Positions 33,619 to 47,164 of a stretch of 64,000 bases of DNA are shown here, piece after piece. How positions within the stretch are numbered: position 1 is the first letter of the stretch; every line of letters begins with the position of its first letter. Position numbers and translations under genes: made by a program. This DNA comes from Linnemannia elongata (taxonomy: Eukaryota > Mortierellomycota > Mortierellomycetes > Mortierellales > Mortierellaceae): assembly GCA_036320915.1 (NCBI GenBank), contig JAXBDG010000009.1, forward strand, positions 620,001 through 684,000, given 5' to 3'. A model generated the notes under the pieces. It had not been told where the DNA came from. It ran no database searches and saw only the letters and a list, made by a program, of their open reading frames with translations.

Positions 33619-36600
33619 ATGGACGAGTCTATGTATGATGAATTCGGCAACTACCTCGGCCCTGATCTGTCAGACGAGGAAGAGGACGAGGAGGAGGAGC
33701 ACTTCCAGCAGCAACAGCAACAGCAGTTGCAGCAGGACACTGAGGACCAGGAGATGGACGACGATGAGGACGTTGAAATGCAGGAAGAAAATGTCAGGAC
33801 CAGCACTGCCTTGTCGCGCATCGGAGGTAACAACAAACAACAGCGCCTAGTCATGGCAAAGCTTCGCTTTTTTTTTTTTTGTCTGGAGATCAGTTTTTAT
33901 TAGTAGTTCAGCCTCCAATATGGGTCCTTGCGATGTTGATGTTAATGGTAGACTGACATTTCTCCTATCGTCTTTTTCGACCTTTTTATCTCTACCCTTG
34001 GTAACAGAGATCCCACAGAACCAGATCGTCTTGCATGAGGACAAAAAGTACTATCCCACAGCTGAGGAGGTCTACGGTGAGGGCGTCGAGGCACTTGTCG
34101 AGGAGGAGGATACGCAGCCCTTGACCGAGCCTATTGTCCAGCCCCTCAAGACTAAGAAGTTCCAGCTCGAGGAGAAGGACCTCCCTACAACTCGCTTCCG
34201 CAAACAGTACGTGTTCAATTCAGATCTGGTTAATACTTCTTACTATCTTGCTCTGTATGACAGTTATCACAAAAACGTTGATCCGACCCATGAACTCACG
34301 TAATCCTATGTGCTTGTATTTATCACTTACAAGGTACATGTATGATCTGATGGCGTTCCCTCCTCGTGTCCGCAACGTCGCAATTGTCGGCCATCTTCAT
34401 CACGGAAAGTCGTCGATCATGGATATGCTTGTCAACGAGACCCACGAGAAGAATTTGAACATTGATCTGCAGGAACGTTACACCGACACTCACCCCTTGG
34501 AGCGTGCACGTGGAGTCAGTATCAAGAGCATGCCAATGACACTCGTTATGCAGGACACTAAGGACGTCTCCTACTTGCTCAACGTCATCGACACGCCTGG
34601 TAACATTACTTTTGGGCACTGGTGGCATGATTTCAGGATGAAAGCTTATCTGGATGTCTAACGCGGATCGTCATTTGTTACTACCTCTTTATAGGACATG
34701 TTGATTTTATCGACGAGGTTTCGGCTGCATTGAGGATCGCGGATGGCGCAGTTCTTGTGGTGGACGCAGTGGAGGGCGTGATGTGCAACACAGAGCGTAT
34801 TATCAGACATTGCATCCAGGAGAAGGTGGCGCTCACATTGGTGGTCAACAAGGTCGACCGTCTCATTTTGGAATTGAAGCTTCCTCCTACTGACGCCTAC
34901 TTCAAGCTCAAACACACCATCGAGGAGGTCAACACTATCATCGCTCAGACCCCCGGTGGTGAGGGCATTCGACTTTCTCCTGAGCTCGGCAACGTCAGTT
35001 TTGCGTCTTCTCAGATGGGCTGGTGCTTCACATTGAAGTCCTTTGCCAAACTCTACGCCGACTCTTTCCGTAAGTGTTCGCACCGCTCTTTTTTTGACGA
35101 CCTTGCTGGAATCGGGATGTTAGGCAATTGCTTTGGGTATGATGGAACAGCGTTATTCATTTCGCTGACTATAGTCGTTACTTGCCTCTATCTTCTGAAC
35201 GTGATTAGCTGGAGTGGACATTGATGGATTCGCCAAGCGCTTGTGGGGCGATGTGTACTTCAACGCTGAGACCAGGAAGTTTGGACGCAATGCAGCAGAT
35301 TCCCGCACCAAGAGATCTTTTGTTCACTTTATCTTGGCACCCTTGTTCAAGATCTATGGACAAGTTGTCGCTGAGGACAAGGATACTCTCAAGTCGACAC
35401 TTTCGAGCCTGGGAATCTTTTTGAAGCCCAAGCAATATAACCTGGATGTCAAGCCCGTGTTGAAGTTGGTCCTGGATCAATTCTTTGGACCCCCTACAGG
35501 ATTTGTCGACATGGTCTCACAACACATTAAGTCGCCTACAGAGAGCGCCGCTAAGAAGGTGGAGCATATTTATACCGGACCCATGGACAGCGATCTTGTT
35601 AAGGCGATGAAGGCTTGCGACCCCAACGGACCTTTGATGATTCATATCACCAAGCTGTACAACTCTGCAGACGGAGAAAAGTTTGACGCGTTCGGTCGTG
35701 TCATGAGCGGAACTGTCAGGGCAGGACAGAGAGTACGCGTTTTGGGCGAAGGATACACCATTGACGATGACGAAGACATGACTGTTCAGACAGTCGAGAG
35801 CGTATCTGTCTTTGAGTCGCGCTACAGAATCGACACTCAGAGTGTGGTGGCCGGTAACTGGGTCTTGCTCGGGGGCGTTGACCAGTCGATCACCAAGACA
35901 GCAACCCTTACCAGCACAGATATCTCGGAGGAACTCTACATTTTCCGTCCCCTCCGGTTTATGACCTCGGCTGTGATGAAGATTGCTATCGAACCCGTCA
36001 ACCCCTCAGAGCTGCCCAAGATGTTGGAGGGACTTCGGAATGTCAACAAGTCGTACCCTATTTTGATCACGAGGGTGGAAGAGAGTGGTGAGCATATTGT
36101 TTTGGCACCGGGCGAACTTTACATGGATTCTGCGCTCCACGATTTGCGCAAGATCTACTCTGAAATTGACCTCAAGGTTGCTGACCCCGTCGTCAGGTTC
36201 TGCGAAACTGTTCTTGAGACGAGTAGTCTCAAGTGCTTCGCCGAGACTCCCAACAAGAAGTACGTGCCCATTTTTTTTTTTTTTTTTTGCTCTTGTTCAG
36301 AACGGTTATTTGGCAGTGTATTACGGCGCATTAACCAGTGTCATTTTCTTTTTCCTTATCGCCTATTTTTCACCTTTATAGGAACAAGCTGACGATGATC
36401 GCAGAGCCATTGGAGAAGAAGATTGTGGACGATATCGAGGGACTGAAGGTGTCAACAGAATGGACGGCAAGGCAGCTGGGAACTTACTTCCAGGAGAACT
36501 ATGACTGGGATATCTTGGCAGCACGCAACATCTGGGCTTTCGGACCAGACATGAACGGGCCCAACATTCTCATTGACGATACGTTACCTAGTGAGGTGGA

Positions 36601-37364
36601 CAAGGGTCGTCTCAAGCAGGCTCGCGATGCTATCCGTCAGGGATTCCAGTGGGGTACCAGGGAAGGACCCCTTTGCGACGAACGTAAGTTTACCTCAGGC
36701 TGCTTTTTTTATGCATACGTGCGCTAGTGTCGTCCAAGCAGACCAAAAGAGTCTGACCAAGGTGATTTATTACCATTCTTTGCAACTAGCTATCCGGAGT
36801 GTCAAATTCAGGATCATTGGCGCAGACCTGGCACCGGAACCTATTTACCGCGGCAGCGGACAGATTATCCCAACAGCACGTCGTGTGTGCTATTCTTCGT
36901 TCCTGATGGCCAGCCCACGGTTGATGGAACCCGTCTACAATGTGGAAGTGCAAGCCCCCGCCGACTGTGTATCGGCTGTGTATACAGTCTTGGCCCGTCG
37001 TCGTGGCCACGTCCTCAAAGATATCCCCAAGGCCGGCTCCCCACTCTACACTGTTCACGCCGTGATCCCCGTCATTGAGTCGTTTGGTTTCGAGACCGAT
37101 TTGCGTACGCATACACAGGGCCAAGCATTTGCACAGCAGATGTTCGATCATTGGCAGACCGTCCCCGGTGATCCCCTCAACAAGTCAATTGTCTTGCGGC
37201 CGTTGGAGCCCAGCCCGATGCAGCACTTGGCCAGAGACTTTATGATCAAGACACGTAGACGCAAGGGATTGAGCGAGGATGTATCGGTCAACAAGTTCTT
37301 TGATCAGGACATGCTTCTCAACCTGGCCCAGCTCGATTCTGAGGGCTTTGGTTTTGACCTGTAG
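33619..37364 (+). CDS. SNU114: U5 snRNP GTPase Snu114 / EFTUD2
   Basis: Exons 33619-33826, 34008-34206, 34334-34599, 34695-35069, 35209-36259, 36382-36683 and 36790-37364, about 991 aa. This EF-2-like GTPase of the U5 snRNP and tri-snRNP drives spliceosome activation and disassembly in the nucleus. It has the usual acidic N-terminus (with a short Gln run), G1 GHLHHGKSS near 155-163, G3 DTPGH, G4 NKVDR, and EF-2-type domains [63 protein letters not shown] and the conserved C-terminus [20 protein letters not shown]. Length fits the family (about 970-1010). Six short introns, all GT-AG and in phase. The start is [16 protein letters not shown], as in other family members. Confidence 0.96.
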
Positions 37365-37438
37365 ACATCTTTCCCTTTAGAAAAAATGGAAGACGAAGAA
37401 AAAAAAATAAGAGGAAGAAAGATAAGAGGATGGACGGA

Positions 37439-37444
37439 ATAAAA
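37439..37444 (+). terminator. Poly(A) signal of SNU114
   Basis: AATAAA lies 75 bp after the stop codon. The interval 37365-37702 to the convergent VTC gene holds nothing else recognisable except A-rich stretches. Confidence 0.6.
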
Positions 37445-37702
37445 CTGCATATCGTAATTGTAAACACACACATAAACACGTACACACGCCCATAGCGTTC
37501 CTGAGTCTTGTTTCTTTAGGCAACATCTCTTAATGACCATACCTGAGGAGAACTACTGATAATGCGAGTTTATTTTGATGTAAGCAAGTTTTTTTCTTTT
37601 TCGGTGATTGATGTTTGATTTTACATAAGGACTTTTTGGTGAGGGAAAAGGGTGTGGGAGGAGGGGCTATGCTAGAAGGAATCGAGGATTGAAGTACTAC
37701 GC

Positions 37703-40610
37703 TTATGGCTTCTTCTTCTCGTAGGCCCACTGCAAGAAAAAGTTGGTGACCATGGCGGTTAGAAGGATGAAGCAGAGGAGCGTAGGTCCGATCCGATCAT
37801 CAAAGGGTCCCAGTTCACGGTTACGGATCTTGTACGCGCGCCAGTGGTATGTGACGAGGGCATACACCATGAACGACAGGGCTACGAATGTAAACAGACC
37901 AGCACTCACACGCGACACCTTGTCACCAAAGTTCAACAGACCCAGCGACAGACCGCCCAACATGACTGTGAACTGGAGCCATGAAAGGAACGTACGCTCG
38001 TTAGCAAAGAACACCTTGGGCTCGACACGGACCAGGGTCGCAATCTTGCGACCAGGAGGGGTGATGAGGTATGTGGTCTGAGGGCCATTGGTGGGTTCGT
38101 CCTCACCAAAGGGATGAGCGACACGGTCCTTGGTGCGACGGAAGAGGTAGCGGAGGGTATCTGCGCCAGGCTTGAAGGGTGAGATGAGCGAGTTTTTGCT
38201 CTTCATCGCACGGCGCTGACCACCCAGAAGAGGAGTCTGCTCACTTGAAGTGCTGCTGGAAGGTCTTGAGGAACGCTGGATCCAGTTATCCGAGGGCTCC
38301 AATGGGTTCTCCTCATCCTCCTCATCCTCCCACTCGTACTCCTGGGCCTGCTTGGCGCCGCCCTGATAGGCTTCCTCATCATCAACGACCGTGATCCTCA
38401 TGTCATGGTCCTCGTCACTGGTCGTGTTGGCTGGGGTGCTGTAGCCGCTGGGATCAGGACGCGAAATGGAAATGTTCTTGGAAGCAGGCTTGCGGATATC
38501 AATGTCCATCTGGTGGTACCAGAAGGGGAACAGTTTGACACGGTGCTCAATCAAGGTCGAAACACCATGGATGAACTTGGAGAACTTGGGGACAGACTCA
38601 ACCAAATGAGAATTGACCAGTTCCCGGACCCACTCTGGAGGTTCCTGGCCGTGCTGGGTCTGCAATTTGACCTCGAGAACTGCATAAGGGAATCGGCAAA
38701 TGTCGTCGTCCTGCAACTGACTGAAGGGCCAGTCGATACCAATGTCCATACGGCGCCAGTTGTCACCACAGCGGGTTCTTCCGTCAAGGTTGTCTTCACG
38801 GATCAAGGTCAACTCGGTGTCCAGAGAAATACGGACACGGGCATCTCCTGGCAGCTGGAAAGCAGTTCTGTTGTAGAATGTGCGCATCACTAGAATATAG
38901 AGGAAAAATGAGGTTAGAATTATGTAAGAGACTGACAGAGCATTTCATAGCGGTGAGTAAAAAATAGAGGGCAAAGTACCTGGGCCGTAGTTCTTGGTGA
39001 GGATGCCGTATTGGCACTCTGCGGCGAGCTGCTCAAACTCGGCAATCTCTTTCTCGGACTTCTTGCCCTCGGCGCGCATCTTGGCGATAGTGGCATCCAT
39101 GGTATACTCGCCTCTCAAGAAGGCGTTGACGTACTTTTCCTTAATGGGGAAACGAGCCTTGACAGACTTCTCTCCTGTCCAGTCCTCGCGATGGGTCTTG
39201 CGCTCGACAAAGATCTGCTGCTGATCCATGCCACCGTACCATCTCAGACGAAGAGCCTCGGCACCCTCAGACTTTTCGAGACGTCCCATGTAGAGCTCAA
39301 ATTCCTCGTTATCAAAGTAGACGGATGAAATGGCGCTGTCGGCTGGGTTGAACTCCTTGTTGGGGTTGAAAACCAAGACTGGAAGATGTTTCAGGATGAT
39401 GAGCTTGAGCTCCGTGATGTTGTCGGGATGGACCCAATACTTTGTGGTTTGACGGACAAAGGCCTGCTGGGAACCTCCGGCGGCCGAGTCGCCTCCATGT
39501 GCCTTTCCTCGTGTCCTGACGGTGTCGTAGAGGCTCGAGAGTTTGACAATCAAGGCATCGTAGTTTTCCTTGTAGAATGGCTTGGAGTTGAGGCGGACCA
39601 TGAAAATGGGACGAAGGATCCAGTGGGTGAGTTTCTAAAGAGGATTAAGCCATCCATGATTATTCAAGAATCAAGAATCACGAAGATTAGTATTCCGCTT
39701 TGTAGTACCGACAAACGATTTTTGAAGGTTCTTGAGCGAGTAAGCGTTGGTGAATATCGAGCAATTGTCCATGCACAGCACCACTCTCTTCGGATTGGAT
39801 CATTGCAGTGAAAAAAAAAATCAACAATTGTATGTTGTCATCGCGAGTGAGCACGACTCACACTCTCACACTCTCCTCCCTCTCACCGTGCCCTGTTATC
39901 AATTACTTTTCTTTCACCCTTTCCTCTTTTTCACAATGTATGTGAAGGCGATGGTGATGGTAGTCGTTCGATGCGCTGGTTGTTGGATACGATGTGGATT
40001 GGAATCTTCTCTCTCGCTCCAACTCTCCCATACACTTCCAACCGCCTGATTTTCACCTCCTGTCTTTATCCTGTGTGACCTCCTGCGTCCGGTTTCTCCT
40101 TGCTTGCCTGCCGGTATCCACTCTTTATCAACCCGGTACCATTCCAACCATAAACCATACTAACAAAAAGCGCAAGGAAAGGAAAAAGAAAAAAAAAAAA
40201 AGAAAAGGAAAACTTACGTCGTGCTTCTTGATGATCTTGAGGAATCCAGTATAGTTCAATCTCGTAAACTTGGCCAAGTCATGAACATCCGCAATGATGT
40301 GCGACAACTCCTCTTCCAGCAACGCATAATCCTCATTCTGAGCGTCATTCGATTGAATAATCTCTTCGACTTCCTGTTTGGCCGCTTGGAGTCGACGCAT
40401 GATCTCGCCCGACTTGACCTTTTGGAACGAATAAACCTTGTCGAGTTCCTTTTCGAGCAACTCTGCAAAGGCGGATTCGTCGTCTTCGGTCCAGCCGCCT
40501 TGGTTCTTGGTGAGACGGGTCTTGAGCTCGGCTTTGAGAGAGTCATAGGCGAGGTAGTAGAAGACCCACTCTGGGTAGAGGGATGTCTTGAGTTGGTGGC
40601 CAAACTTCAT
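37703..40610 (-). CDS. VTC4: VTC4-like vacuolar polyphosphate polymerase (SPX-VTC-3TM)
   Basis: Exons 40610-40218, 39634-38980 and 38889-37703, about 744 aa; yeast Vtc4 is about 720. The VTC complex makes polyphosphate from ATP and moves it into the vacuole. Residues 1-180 are the SPX domain ([29 protein letters not shown] with the lysine cluster). The tunnel-shaped polymerase core includes RLRWYGG near 270, [16 protein letters not shown] near 284-300 and YAVLEVKL, with the basic residues that grip phosphate and the metal-binding Glu of EVKL present; this favours Vtc4 over the non-catalytic Vtc2/3. An acidic linker near 530-560 leads to three C-terminal membrane helices starting [16 protein letters not shown] (VTC1-like domain). 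SPX binding of inositol pyrophosphates should control activity. Minus-strand leader at 40611-40900 is C/T-rich. Confidence 0.93.
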
Positions 40611-43600
40611 TATTGATCAGAACTGATTGAGCTGGAAAGTGGGGGGGAGGCAATGGAAGTGGGATAAAAAGAGGGAAGTGAGAGTGTGTGTGGTAATGAG
40701 GAGAAAGGAGAGAGTGGGGAGGAGTGGTGAGATAGTCGTTTGAAGGAGAATAAAGAAGAAAAAAAAAAGAGGAAGCTCTTTGAATGAAGTGAGCTAAAAG
40801 GGAAGTGAGGGGAGGAGGAAAAAAAGGCGGAAGGGGTGAAGGAGAGAGGTGAAGAAACAAAGAACGAAAAAAAAAGAGAGAAAAGAAGAAAGAAGAAAAG
40901 AAGAGGAATCACGAAAGAAAAAAGCGGTGAGAAAAAAAAAATTACTTTATTTCGCTTTACATGGCTCTAGCACAGGACATAGGAAGAAAAGATGAACATC
41001 GGAGACGTGCTCACTCTGTACTGTTGTTGCAAGATATATGTAGGAACAGAAGAGTACACGCCCTTTGTACTTCTTCTTATTCGTCTTGCTGCGAACAACA
41101 GCAAACGCCTACCATCTGCTTTAACATCATCATCTACAGCATCAGCAACAGCAACAGCAACAGCATTAGAGCTTGACAGAGCATATCCGATCGCAGCCAT
41201 CGACACATCCTGGTTGGTCAAGCGGTGCCTTAAAGCGTTTTTACTAATAAAAAGAAAACACCGCCTTGTCCTCTTGCAGCTGTCAATCTCATGGGTCGTC
41301 TAGAAAAGGCGCACGTCCGGAGGATAAGAAAGTATGTGAATAATAAGAAGAAGAAGGTGGGGTTATGAATACCCTACCTACTGAACGAGTAAAAAGAACT
41401 AATAAAACGCCAATGGTCGGACCCGGCAACGGACATCTATCAGTAACGGACAATGAACTATGCCTGTCCGCCTGCCCTTGTTTTTCCTTCTTCTGTCTCT
41501 TTTTTGATGAGTGTTTTTTTGTTTTGTTTTTTGATTCGCAGATCAAGCACTGTGCTCTGTCTCCTTTTTATTTTCTCAGTATCATCCATCTTCTCCATCG
41601 CGATCTCCTTTGTTCGTACAGGTATATATATGATCTACCATATTCATAACTAGAGATTCTCTTCTACTTTTACTCTTCGAATCTTTTCAGTTGACCATGG
41701 TCGCATGTCCTTTTTATTTTCACTTTGTAACCTTGCTTACACCCTCTATCCATCTTTTCATGCCTGGATGGATCACATCGTATCTTTCTTCAGTTCCTCC
41801 TATCCAAATCACCAAAAAAAAAAAAAAAAAAAAAAAAAGAAGAGAAAAAAGTACAACTGTCTGTATGCTCTGAGCACGATCTCAGAAAGTCAAAAAGAAG
41901 TCCGCGTTTCGCCCTCTCAAACCCCGGTCGCCAGGAAGAAAAATCGTTGTAGGGCCAATCATTGCCGCACGTGCGCACAGACACCCCCCCATCCTCTGCT
42001 TTCAACTCTTCCTCTCTCCTTTGCACGTTTTTCGTTCCTTGCCTGTTGTTGCAATTGTTTTGGACTCTCGAAAAGAGATATCTAACTTGGAATAAAGGAA
42101 GACTGACCATCTAACTCTGCGTGAAAGATAGAGATAGAGGGACAGAAAGATGCGACAGTCAGAAGATATCTATGTAGGTGAAGGATATTCTTCAGCGCTT
42201 TGATCCCATTGGCCAGCGAATAGCAAGAGAGGAGAGGAGATAGAATGCAAACCATGCTCGCCAGGATCCTTCTCATGCGTACATTCGAATCTTTACAAGG
42301 AAATAAAGAAATCAATCACGATCGGAATGATGTGAGGAAATAACAGACCATTCACCCCTCTCATTATTACGTTTTCAAGTCCGAGGGGGTCAGGAGGAGA
42401 AAAATAAAGGAGGATGACAACAACACACCAACACATACGGCACACCATAATTCTCTCCACAACCATGTTGCACTTCTTCCCTCGACACATCCAATTCACC
42501 CCCTCCTTCCTCTCTCCCACCCCCATTTCTCCCTTTTTCTTAGACCTCTTGCCTTCGTGTTTCGTGATTCTTTCGCCCTTTTGCTCGAAATATGTGTATG
42601 TTTGCAAAACGGATTCATCCCACTATTCTCCCACACCAAAGCTCATAGACTCTTATGTTCCTTTGGTTCAAACCTCGTTTGGTTTCTTGTTCTTATGGTT
42701 GAAGGAGTAGGAGAAAGAACAAGGAGACAGGCACTAAAGGATGTAACAAACGAACAAAGCAACCATACTTTCACAGAATGGTAAGCAAAAACCGGCAATG
42801 CAATGGGCAATTAGATACTCGTAGTCTATCGTAAGCAACCGACATAAAAATAATGGGTCCTGGTCTCCAGCATCACGATGACCTCGTCATGCGCTCTCCC
42901 TTCTTCCTTCCTTGCCACTGACTCTCACTCTCCTTGGTTTCCTCGTTCTTCTATTGATCCACTTCAACTGAGGAAAAAATACGAGGTAAAGAGAGAACCG
43001 TAATGCCAACCAATATGTGCAACCTGCATGTATGTGTATCCATGGAGAAGAAACATATAACAGAGGACCAACACCCCAAGAGAGTCAATTGGATGAGGCA
43101 GAGGAGTACGGCGCCCGTCCCGGCAAGGGTGGAAAATGGACCAATGATTGACAAAGGCACAAGGCAAAGGCAAAAGCAGAAGAGAAGTATGATCATATCC
43201 AAGGCAAGGGAATGTGAAGAGGTGGAACAGGGAAGTGAAGGGGGAAGTGAAGGGGGAAGTTAAGGGGGAACTGGAGGATGGGTAGCATTCATTCATACAT
43301 ACAGATACGAACGCCAAAAATGAACGTAAGTCCTGTCCTGGTTCTGGTCCTGGTTCTCTTTCATCTCTCCCTGAGATCCTGTCTCCTGGCATCTTTTTTT
43401 TTGTTTGTTTGTATGATTGTTTGTTGCTATTTGAGACATACACACTCACATATGCACACAGAAAAGAGAAAATAGACGGAGAGGAGAAGAAAGAAGAGAT
43501 CCAGAGGAATGAGCGCAACAAACATAGAAAACGATGGTGAGAGATGCAAGAGGATATGACAATGGATGTGCAAATCGTCAATTGCCAAGATGCACACTCA

Positions 43601-45452
43601 ACATCTCCTCTCTCCTCCCTCTATGTCTATTCATGTCCCTTCCTATATCCACTTCCTCCTTTCATCTGTCTTCGCCTTATATTTTCTATGACCCCTTCAT
43701 GGCCGGTGTATCAATGCTTACGAAAAATAAATAAACAACGAAAGCGTGTCTCTTTTTCTATCACAGAGTGTCTGTCTGTCTGTAAAGACTTACGGAGAAT
43801 CACTTTAGATCCAAATGCTAGTAATGAAAATGAGAAGAGTGGAGGGAAAAAGAATAGAAAACGAGAAGGAGGGCATCTGCAGGGTGGAATGGAGAGGGTC
43901 CACTTGACACTTCAAAACCTCCTCTTACATCGCCTCACCTACAACAATCACACCCCCTTTGGAGGCATGCATGGTGTCGTCCGGACAACAATGTCCTTTT
44001 TGTATCATCTATCGCCCTATACCATTTCAATTCTCCCATGGACCTTCATTTTCATTGGATGTGTGTTTGCATGTATGTTTGTGTGAACTGTCAGGTCCAC
44101 ACCATTGGCATTCTCTCTACGGCAGTAATTTATTCCTCCTAGTTTATTCATTTGTATCGAGTCAGCCTATCCGCCTTTTTTTTCACTGCTTAGTGTGTCC
44201 TCTTCCCTCCTCGGCTGTCCCTTTTTCCTCTCATGACTCTGTCTACTTGCATAAGTGCCCGATGATGCCTACTTGCTCAAAATGATGAAGTGTTTGGCAC
44301 ACGCTCATGAGTATTGTATGTCAGCAAACTGCATCCAGAAAGGGTCCCGGGAACTGCGCGCGAGAAAGTTACTGCTGTAAACTCTCGAGGAAAAGAAGGC
44401 AGAGAAGGAAAAGGGCATGCACGTCGAATTGGTCGTTTCACGCTTTTCCTTTTTTTTTTCTTTCCTTGCATTAGTCATTGGATCAGTGAGCCTAGAATGG
44501 GCTTGGGAATGGAAAGGGATATTGATAACGCGAACCCTTGCGTTTTTCTCACCCTCCCTCTGCCTCCAATGTCCCTTTTCGTTCAATTGCAATTGATTGC
44601 ATTGTAGGTTTGAGTTTTGGTTTGCATGTTTGCATGTTTGCATGGGCACGAGGGGTTATTAGACAATGGGACGTAGGATAAACATGGCAAGATAGTAGTA
44701 GTAGTAGACGATCGATCGGATAGATATGGTTATGGAAATGGTGTCTAAATGTACTGTATAGGCACGCTGTGCTTGGTTTTGGTTTTCTTGTTCCACTCCT
44801 TGTCGTTCTCGTTCCCCGTGTAGGATGATATCTTTTGACTCTTTTCTTTTTTTATTTTTGTTTTCTTGTTCGTATTTGAGTTGGGAATGGAAAATAGATG
44901 GAGAGTAGTGAGTGAAGTGTATGTGAGCAAGAAAAAAAAAAAAAAAAAAAAAAAAAAAGAAGGTTGTGTGTGGGTGCCCAGGCTAGTTTTTTTTTTTTTT
45001 TTTTTCTTTTTCTTTGTGAGCCATTTTCTCAGGCACAGGGGGATAAACCCAAACTAGGCAAGCAAGTCAAAACCATAAGCAAAAGAGCACCAAGCAGAGT
45101 CAAAAAAAAAAAAAAAAAAAAAAAAAGAAAAAAAAAAGGACCATTCACCGCGCACCATTTCACGCGCGGTGTTTTGCAGTTGGTTGGAGAAACCAAAAAA
45201 AAGAAAAGAATTCGCCCAAACGAACGACAGACGGAAGCACTGAACACCCGACACATATACATACAGCAACATCAACATCAACAGTAAGATGTCATCCTTC
45301 TCTCCTCTCTCTCTCTCTTGTGTACCCTTCCTCGCTTTTCTCCATGCGAGCTCTCGAGAGAGAAGGAGAGTGAGGGGGGAAAGAAAGAACGACAACCGTC
45401 CGAGAGCACTTTTTCTTTGACCCCCCTTCTCCTTCCCTCTTGCTCAGAGTCT

Positions 45453-45460
<8 letters not shown>

Positions 45461-45488
<28 letters not shown>
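45461..45488. repeat. (TC)n microsatellite
   Basis: Fourteen TC units in a broader C/T-rich stretch (45420-45500) on the plus strand. Confidence 0.85.
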
Positions 45489-45491
<3 letters not shown>

Positions 45492-46877
45492 TTTTGTCTT
45501 GACCTATAACAGCCCCTTCCCCTCATTCCTCGCACCCTATCATCTATCTCTTTCTATCTCCCTCTCTCGTCCATTGCTCATAGCTTAGACGACCCTTACT
45601 ACCATTCTTCTCTCCATCTAATATTCTTTCTATCTTTCTCTCGCTCTCTCCTCGACCAATCGTCCATTAATGGATCTCATCATCATTCCAATGATCGCAA
45701 ACATAAAAATAAAAAGTTACAGACAATGAGAAAGAAAACCAATAGATGCTTCAATTTGCCTAACGCGACATTCTTCTGATCTCGCTCTCTTGACGACATC
45801 TCGTGCTCTCTCTGGTCACTGAACCATTGTTTATTATCCCCGGAGGATTTTGAATACAGTAGGCACCCTAAAAAGGGGGGTGGGGGTGATAACGAAAAGA
45901 AAGAAAGAGAGAGAGAGAGAGAAGAGTAGAAAAGGGTAGAAAAGAGTAGAAAAGTAGAAAAACGAAAAAAAAGAGGGGTCGTTTGGTAAAAAGAAGGAGG
46001 AAGTGGGAGAATAGGAAGAACTTGGGGAAGAACTGAGTAGTACCCACACACGATACGACACGACACATACTGACTTTTCGTTGTCCCAGTCCAGATCGGA
46101 CTCTCGGAACGAGCAAAAGGGTGTCTATCATCGCAGCTGTTGCTATTATTGATGTTGCTGGTTTGTTGTTGTTGTTGTTATTGTTGTCGTTGTTGTTGAT
46201 TATGCCACTTGGCCGTTTTCCACAACGACTCATGGTGCATCGATTCATCAATCATCCTTTCGTTATCTCTCTTGGCCTCTCTCCTTTTCTTGTGTTCTCC
46301 TGTTTGAAGTAAACCAAACAGGAGCAATGGGTTGGGAATTGGACAATGGAGCAGAATAGAATGGAATGGGATGAAGGAGATTCAAAAAGGAGTGAATGAC
46401 TAAAAAAAAAAAAACGTGGAATGGAGGAATGGTCCTGATTCCACATGTCGTTGACCTCCCTTCTCGTCATCGTGCCTTTCAAAAAAAAAAAAAAAAAAAA
46501 AAAAGAGGCGGGAGGCTGTGACCCCAGACAGGATAGAGAGAGAGAGAAAAAGCGCAACGCAACAAATGCAGAATGCATCGGCCGCAGGGAAGGAAGCGTT
46601 GATTCGATGGTCGTCCTGTTCTGTTCGTTTGCGATGCGGTGCGATGCGTTGCGTTGCATTTGTTGATTGTTTGTTGTTGCTGGATGGGTACGATGTGCTG
46701 GATGCGCGTTCGTGTATGCCCCGGGTCTTTTTTACTTGCTTTGGTTTGGGTTGTTTTTCTGTGTTTGCATAACAAGGTTGGTGTCCGCTGGCGACCAAGT
46801 TGAAGTCAGTGGACTACGCCTGTTTGTGTATCTATGCAAGGATGAGGAGCAAAAGAAAAAAAAAGTCATTCAGTTCA

Positions 46878-46917
46878 AGTCAGTCAGTCAGTCAGTCAGT
46901 CAGTCAGTTAGTCAGTC
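46878..46917. repeat. (AGTC)n microsatellite
   Basis: About ten AGTC units with one interruption. The inverse-orientation repeat (ACTG)n occurs at 47310-47328, and a run of 50 T lies between them. Confidence 0.85.
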
Positions 46918-47112
46918 CATCTGTCTGTGCAAGTCAGTCAAAAGTCAGTCAGCCAGTCGCCTGTTTCTCTCCTTTACTTTTTGACTCTTTTGTCTCTTTT
47001 CTCTGGTTTCCTATTCGCTCCTTTCTCCTGAACTTCCACCCTCTCACCTCTTTCTCTCCCTCCATCAGTCCCTCACTCTCTTTGTATGGCTGTTCCTGAT
47101 CCCCTTTTCTTT

Positions 47113-47114
<2 letters not shown>

Positions 47115-47164
<50 letters not shown>
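47115..47164. repeat. Run of 50 T
   Basis: An uninterrupted 50-base T homopolymer, the longest in the window. Its exact length may be affected by sequencing error. Confidence 0.8.

Noticed and set aside
42951..43581. Hydrophobic minus-strand frames as a membrane protein
   Set aside because: Low-complexity C/T-rich sequence, start codons weak, no supporting splice structure.
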